From Flavobacteriales bacterium (GTDB taxonomy: Bacteria; Bacteroidota; Bacteroidia; Flavobacteriales_D; Crocinitomicaceae), in assembly GCA_015665275.1 (NCBI GenBank), contig JADFAL010000053.1:1-34047 (forward strand): a stretch of DNA of 34,047 bases, written 5' to 3'. The notes beneath the pieces are model-generated. The model saw only the letters and a list, made by a program, of their open reading frames with translations, was not told where the DNA came from and made no database searches. Position numbers and translations under genes: made by a program. The first letter of the stretch is position 1. The number at the start of each line of letters is the position of its first letter. Below, piece after piece: positions 31,501 to 34,047 of the stretch.

Positions 31501-34047
31501 ATGTATTCATTCACAGTGAGTTTATCGAATGGGTTGAATACGATCACAGTAACAGCGTCAAACGATTGTGGATCTGATTCTCAATCAACGACGATCAACT
31601 ATGTGGAGCCATGTGACGCACCTCAGGTGAGTATTACTTCACCAGCGAACGGAACAAATGCAGCAAATGCAACGGTTCAGTTGGCAGCGTCAATTGCGAA
31701 TGTAACAATTGCAAGTCAAGTGCAGTTGTTGGTGAATGGAAATGCACAATCAGGAAACTTGAACACAACGACTGGTGCCTTCACTGCAACTATTAACTTG
31801 CAGCAGGGAGCGAATACCATTCAGGTAATTGCAACGAACGAATGTGGATCTGCTTCGGAAATGGTTACCGTTTTGTACCGCCCTTGTTTGGCACCTACAG
31901 TTCAGTTGGTAGCTCCGCAAGCAGGAACAACTCAGAATGGAACATCATCACTTCAAGCAGTTGTAACAAATGTGAGTTCAGCGAACGACATTTCATTGAC
32001 AGTAAACGGGGCACCAGTATCTGGTTCTTACAACACATTGTCTAACATGTTTACAGCGAGCATCACATTGACAAATGGATCGAACAACATCGTAGTTTCT
32101 GCGAGCAACCAATGTGGAAGCGATAGCAAGTCTGTGTCAGTAACATACAACGAGCCTTGTTTGGCACCGCAATTAAGCATTGCAACACCATCAAACAACA
32201 CACAAGTATCTACGAATACGGTACAAATTGCAGCAACAATTGTAAATATCTCAACTGCAGGAGAAGTTCAGTTGTTGGTGAATGGAACAACACATCAAGG
32301 TTCTTACAACAGCACAACTGGAGCATATACAGCTACAGTTCCGGTACAAAACGGAAACAACATCATCGAGATCATTGCTTCGAATGATTGTGGAACGGCA
32401 ACAGAAACAGTGAATGTAACCTATCGTCCTTGTGTGACCCCAGGTATTCAGATTGTTTCTCCGTTGCAAACAACGACCACGAATGCTGATGTAAACTTGC
32501 AAGCCGTTCTTTCAGGAGTAACTTCTGCAAATGACGTAACAGTTACGTTGAACGGAAATGCAGTGAATGGAACGTTTAATACAACGACGAACACGTACAG
32601 TGCTCAATTGACGCTTACAAGTGGAAGCAATACAATTGAGATTACTGCAACGAACACATGTGGATCTGATAGCCATGTTCGAACAATTACATACAACGAA
32701 CCATGTAGCACACCTCAGATTACCTTTAACTCACCTGTGAATGGATCGACAGTTGAAACAAACACAGTTCAGGTTTCTGCTACGGTTACCGGAGCAACAG
32801 GTGGAGGAAGTGTTCAAATGACAGTGAACGGAATTCAGCAGTATGTTAGTATCGATGCGAACTCAGGTACTATGAGTGCAAACATTTCACTAAACCAAGG
32901 AGTGAATGCAATTGTTTTATCTGCCACAAATGAGTGTGGAACAACTACTGAGACGCTAAACATAACGTATGTACCTTGTTTGCCACCAACAATTCAGATT
33001 GTTTTCCCTCAAGGAGGAACGTCTGCAGACCAAACGGTAACTGTGGTAGCAAATGTTACGGGAGTAGAAAGAGCAGCAGGACTTCAAGCAACATTGAATG
33101 GAAATGGAGTAACAGGTGTTTATGACGAAACAGCAGGAACGTACACAGTTCAGGTTACGTTACAAACTGGAACAAACACCATTGTTCTTCAAGCTGGAAA
33201 TGAATGTGGAGTAGACGGAGCAACATTAACTCTTGTGTACGATGATCCATGTGACGAGCCAATTGTTTCTATCAAAAAGCCAGCGAACAACATTGAAACC
33301 TCAGCAACGCAAATCGCTTTGTCGGCAGAGATTCAGAACATCACAAATGCACAAGAAGTGCAGGTGACGGTAAACGGTGAGATTGTATCTGGTGGCTCTT
33401 ATGACATGGCTACGAAATTCTATACTACGTCAGTTCCAATTGATCGACCAATCAACAAGATTGTTGTTACGGCAACAAATAAGTGTGGAACGGCAATCGG
33501 AAAAGTTATTGTAAGTCAAGTAACAGAGCCAACAATGGTGATTTGTAATCCAGTTCCAGAAGGAGGTTGGGAGCAAATTGAGATTCCTGTTTCTGAATGG
33601 CCACAGTATCAAGCTGCAGGTGCAACACAAGGAGATTGTCGCACAGGTGGTGGAACTATTAACCAAGGAGGACTTGGAAGTGGATCTACACAGCAAGGTA
33701 GCGGTAATGGTGGAACGCAGACAAACACGTACGGAGGTCAAACCGGAGGTGGATTGATCCCAGGAGGCGGTGGAACAACCCCTGTTGGTAATGGCGGTAA
33801 CACTGGATCAGGATCTGGAACTACTGGCGGAACTACCGGAGGCGGGACTACTGGAGGTGGAACTACTGGAGGTGGCACATCTGGTGGCAGTGGTGGATCT
33901 GGAAACGGAGGTCGTGATGAGAACACGAATGGTTCTGGAACAATAAAGGCACAGCAAGCGGCCCAGGAAGCAGCAGCCAAGAAAGCGGCTCAAGAAGCAG
34001 CAGCTAAGAAAGCGGCTCAAGAAGCAGCAGCTAAGAAGGCGGCTCAA
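28537..34047 (+). CDS. Giant outer-membrane barrel/Ig-repeat/EAAAK protein, cut by the window end
   Basis: At least 1837 codons without a stop, running off the right edge. The start is ATG at 28537 (another ATG at 28546 gives a cleaner signal peptide, MKKLITLAFCLYVMPGLFAQ). Residues about 25-285 look like an outer-membrane barrel: alternating strands with aromatic ends (WFFGLNVGAAWN, HHLGLELVLHA, DPYIFGGANITWN, FALGLEHKSTF, FFLRFHLRGQG). Residues about 291-1665 are 15 tandem repeats of about 91 aa. Each has VNG in the middle, GxN before the end, NxCG near the C-terminus and PC at the junction, so about two Cys per unit, presumably a disulfide. They look like bacterial Ig-like beta sandwiches. 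The last repeat is degenerate. Then comes a Gly/Thr-rich linker (about 1715-1790) and a helical (AAQEAAAKK)n repeat from about 1808. The missing C-terminus decides topology (OmpA domain, T9SS tail or other). Not a known named protein to me. Confidence 0.9.
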   Translation, partial: MMLMKKLITLAFCLYVMPGLFAQNIQRYDSNSPWFFGLNVGAAWNSTDIENETNAGWGFTFGRSFTTRPDALFAWDLRLRYLQGNWYGQDFDTTDLTNYVGYTPNEYQAYADNPGYTVNNFSARNHHLGLELVLHANRLRQRTGWDPYIFGGANITWNQTYSDLVNIDSSFGISGQYDYDPTTISDGFLGTTFLDGVSETAMNQGSEGGDYNLNFMPSLGVGIAYYAGPRFALGLEHKSTFTRKDDWDGYVDPTPGLWNRSNDIYHYTNFFLRFHLRGQGSVDPTPDPVVNCWDPIIQLQRPNVSNVTVENQVYAFRAQIENINSIQNVRVRVNGVESSNFFYSTTTQNLEGSIVLNEGANTVQVVASNSCGSDVETVTINYNPCRAPIVRFTDPSQNNINVDNPAYRVRASIANGGSISYSVNGVSSSNYLYQQANGSFESTVNLQEGTNTITITTTNDCGSDTETITIVYTDCEDPRVNFLSGNGSVINVSSSSALIRATIFGIDNRNAIGFRVNGANRSFNYNVGTRQLEANVLLSPGANRIEITVGNDCGTDIETMTVNYTPCMSPMVNILTPVRSGTTNSSGTQLIEASVTNATNVNQIQMLVNGVQVAGGNFNPVTRIYTNNAALNSGTNIIQIIVTNECGSDSESTNVLYEVNCPLPMISLASTISTTHQSTLPIQYVVQNVSSASQITLMLNGVPVQGGFFNNQTNVFSATLALIEGANTITINATNNCGQDSETIVVYYTQPCDDPIIAMINPIGSQLSVTSAQFDVQAILQNVSNANEVQLSVNGSIDVSGSYNHITQVYHNTINLQQGLNTVIVTVDNGCSTETKVFVINYSPCLQPLVSITSPNGGSTQSANTVVTATVLNVDGANDIEVIVNGIVYSGSYNATTGAFSANVPLNSGSNSIQVVAANECGTVSQSTSIIYAPCTPPSVQFVTTPRGLRSTQSVTINALVTGVSGAGEITALHNGSTVIGTYNATTNMYSFTVSLSNGLNTITVTASNDCGSDSQSTTINYVEPCDAPQVSITSPANGTNAANATVQLAASIANVTIASQVQLLVNGNAQSGNLNTTTGAFTATINLQQGANTIQVIATNECGSASEMVTVLYRPCLAPTVQLVAPQAGTTQNGTSSLQAVVTNVSSANDISLTVNGAPVSGSYNTLSNMFTASITLTNGSNNIVVSASNQCGSDSKSVSVTYNEPCLAPQLSIATPSNNTQVSTNTVQIAATIVNISTAGEVQLLVNGTTHQGSYNSTTGAYTATVPVQNGNNIIEIIASNDCGTATETVNVTYRPCVTPGIQIVSPLQTTTTNADVNLQAVLSGVTSANDVTVTLNGNAVNGTFNTTTNTYSAQLTLTSGSNTIEITATNTCGSDSHVRTITYNEPCSTPQITFNSPVNGSTVETNTVQVSATVTGATGGGSVQMTVNGIQQYVSIDANSGTMSANISLNQGVNAIVLSATNECGTTTETLNITYVPCLPPTIQIVFPQGGTSADQTVTVVANVTGVERAAGLQATLNGNGVTGVYDETAGTYTVQVTLQTGTNTIVLQAGNECGVDGATLTLVYDDPCDEPIVSIKKPANNIETSATQIALSAEIQNITNAQEVQVTVNGEIVSGGSYDMATKFYTTSVPIDRPINKIVVTATNKCGTAIGKVIVSQVTEPTMVICNPVPEGGWEQIEIPVSEWPQYQAAGATQGDCRTGGGTINQGGLGSGSTQQGSGNGGTQTNTYGGQTGGGLIPGGGGTTPVGNGGNTGSGSGTTGGTTGGGTTGGGTTGGGTSGGSGGSGNGGRDENTNGSGTIKAQQAAQEAAAKKAAQEAAAKKAAQEAAAKKAAQ
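29407..33531 (+). repeat. Array of 15 Ig-like protein repeats
   Basis: Units of about 275 bases, each starting at a PC motif and ending Y-x-x-P-C. Repeats 7-14 are the most similar to one another; repeats 1-5 are more diverged and the 15th is degenerate and loses the terminal PC. This gradient suggests growth of the array by internal duplication in the centre. Confidence 0.85.
33817..33890 (+). repeat. GTTGGG-type glycine/threonine coding repeat
   Basis: Repeated codon blocks coding G-T-T-G-G(-G), with units of 15-18 bases, inside the giant gene. It is a flexible linker and a likely hotspot of length variation. Confidence 0.75.
33958..34047 (+). repeat. 27-bp repeat coding AAQEAAAKK
   Basis: Three full 27-base units (33958, 33985, 34012) and the start of a fourth at the window edge. 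The protein period of 9 contains the EAAAK pattern with i to i+4 Glu-Lys pairs, expected to form a stiff single alpha helix. The last two full units differ by a single base, so copy number probably varies. Confidence 0.85.

Noticed and set aside
29407-33531. Could the regular repeats be a CRISPR array or satellite DNA
   Set aside because: The units are about 275 bases, diverged, in one open frame and code for conserved protein motifs.
33738-33980. Proline-rich minus-strand frame (PPVVPP repeats)
   Set aside because: Reverse reading of the Gly/Thr-rich linker codons of the giant plus-strand gene.

Overview
The window looks like chromosomal DNA from a Bacteroidota member, most likely a Flavobacteriales bacterium related to Crocinitomicaceae/Fluviicola (lineage is inference). 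Six or seven proteins carry type IX secretion (T9SS) C-terminal sorting domains. A PorP/SprF outer-membrane partner is present, recognisable promoters have the Bacteroidota form TTG-N17-21-TAnnTTTG, and Shine-Dalgarno sequences are mostly absent.

Layout. 1-2000 is an AT-rich accessory-looking patch: a decapitated RecB-type PD-(D/E)XK nuclease remnant (+), then a three-gene minus-strand cluster (small secreted Cys protein, a nucleotide-cyclase-like protein, an orphan 177-aa protein). 2196-2406 is a tRNA-Asn unit with its own promoter and terminator. 2481-8969 holds two tandem giant paralogous secreted proteins that share about 700 residues but end in different T9SS sorting domains (type B versus type A). 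9122-16394 is a mix of envelope and housekeeping genes: N-acetylmuramoyl-L-alanine amidase, a GT-B glycosyltransferase, a CotH-like secreted protein, UvrC, a small lipoprotein and an OmpA-like lipoprotein. 16767-18743 is a four-domain fasciclin protein, followed by a 520-bp non-coding array of alternating stem-loops (18739-19261). 19291-22560 is a plus-strand run: glutathione peroxidase, a retropepsin-like protein with both catalytic Asp replaced by His, a GNAT gene broken by an in-frame stop, an alpha/beta hydrolase and an NAD(P)-binding protein. 22612-28391 is a probable minus-strand operon of a type-B-CTD adhesin-like protein, PorP/SprF and a secreted subtilase. 28537 to the right edge is one giant open gene (at least 1837 codons): a predicted outer-membrane barrel, 15 tandem Ig-like repeats of about 91 aa, a Gly/Thr-rich linker and an EAAAK-type helical repeat. 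It is still open at the window end.

The unifying theme is cell-surface construction: T9SS cargo, a T9SS partner protein, cell-wall enzymes and surface lipoproteins. The parts least explained by known families are the covarying stem-loop array after the fasciclin gene, the cyclase-like gene cluster beside tRNA-Asn, the swapping of sorting-domain cassettes between neighbouring cargo genes, and the barrel/Ig/EAAAK architecture at the right edge.
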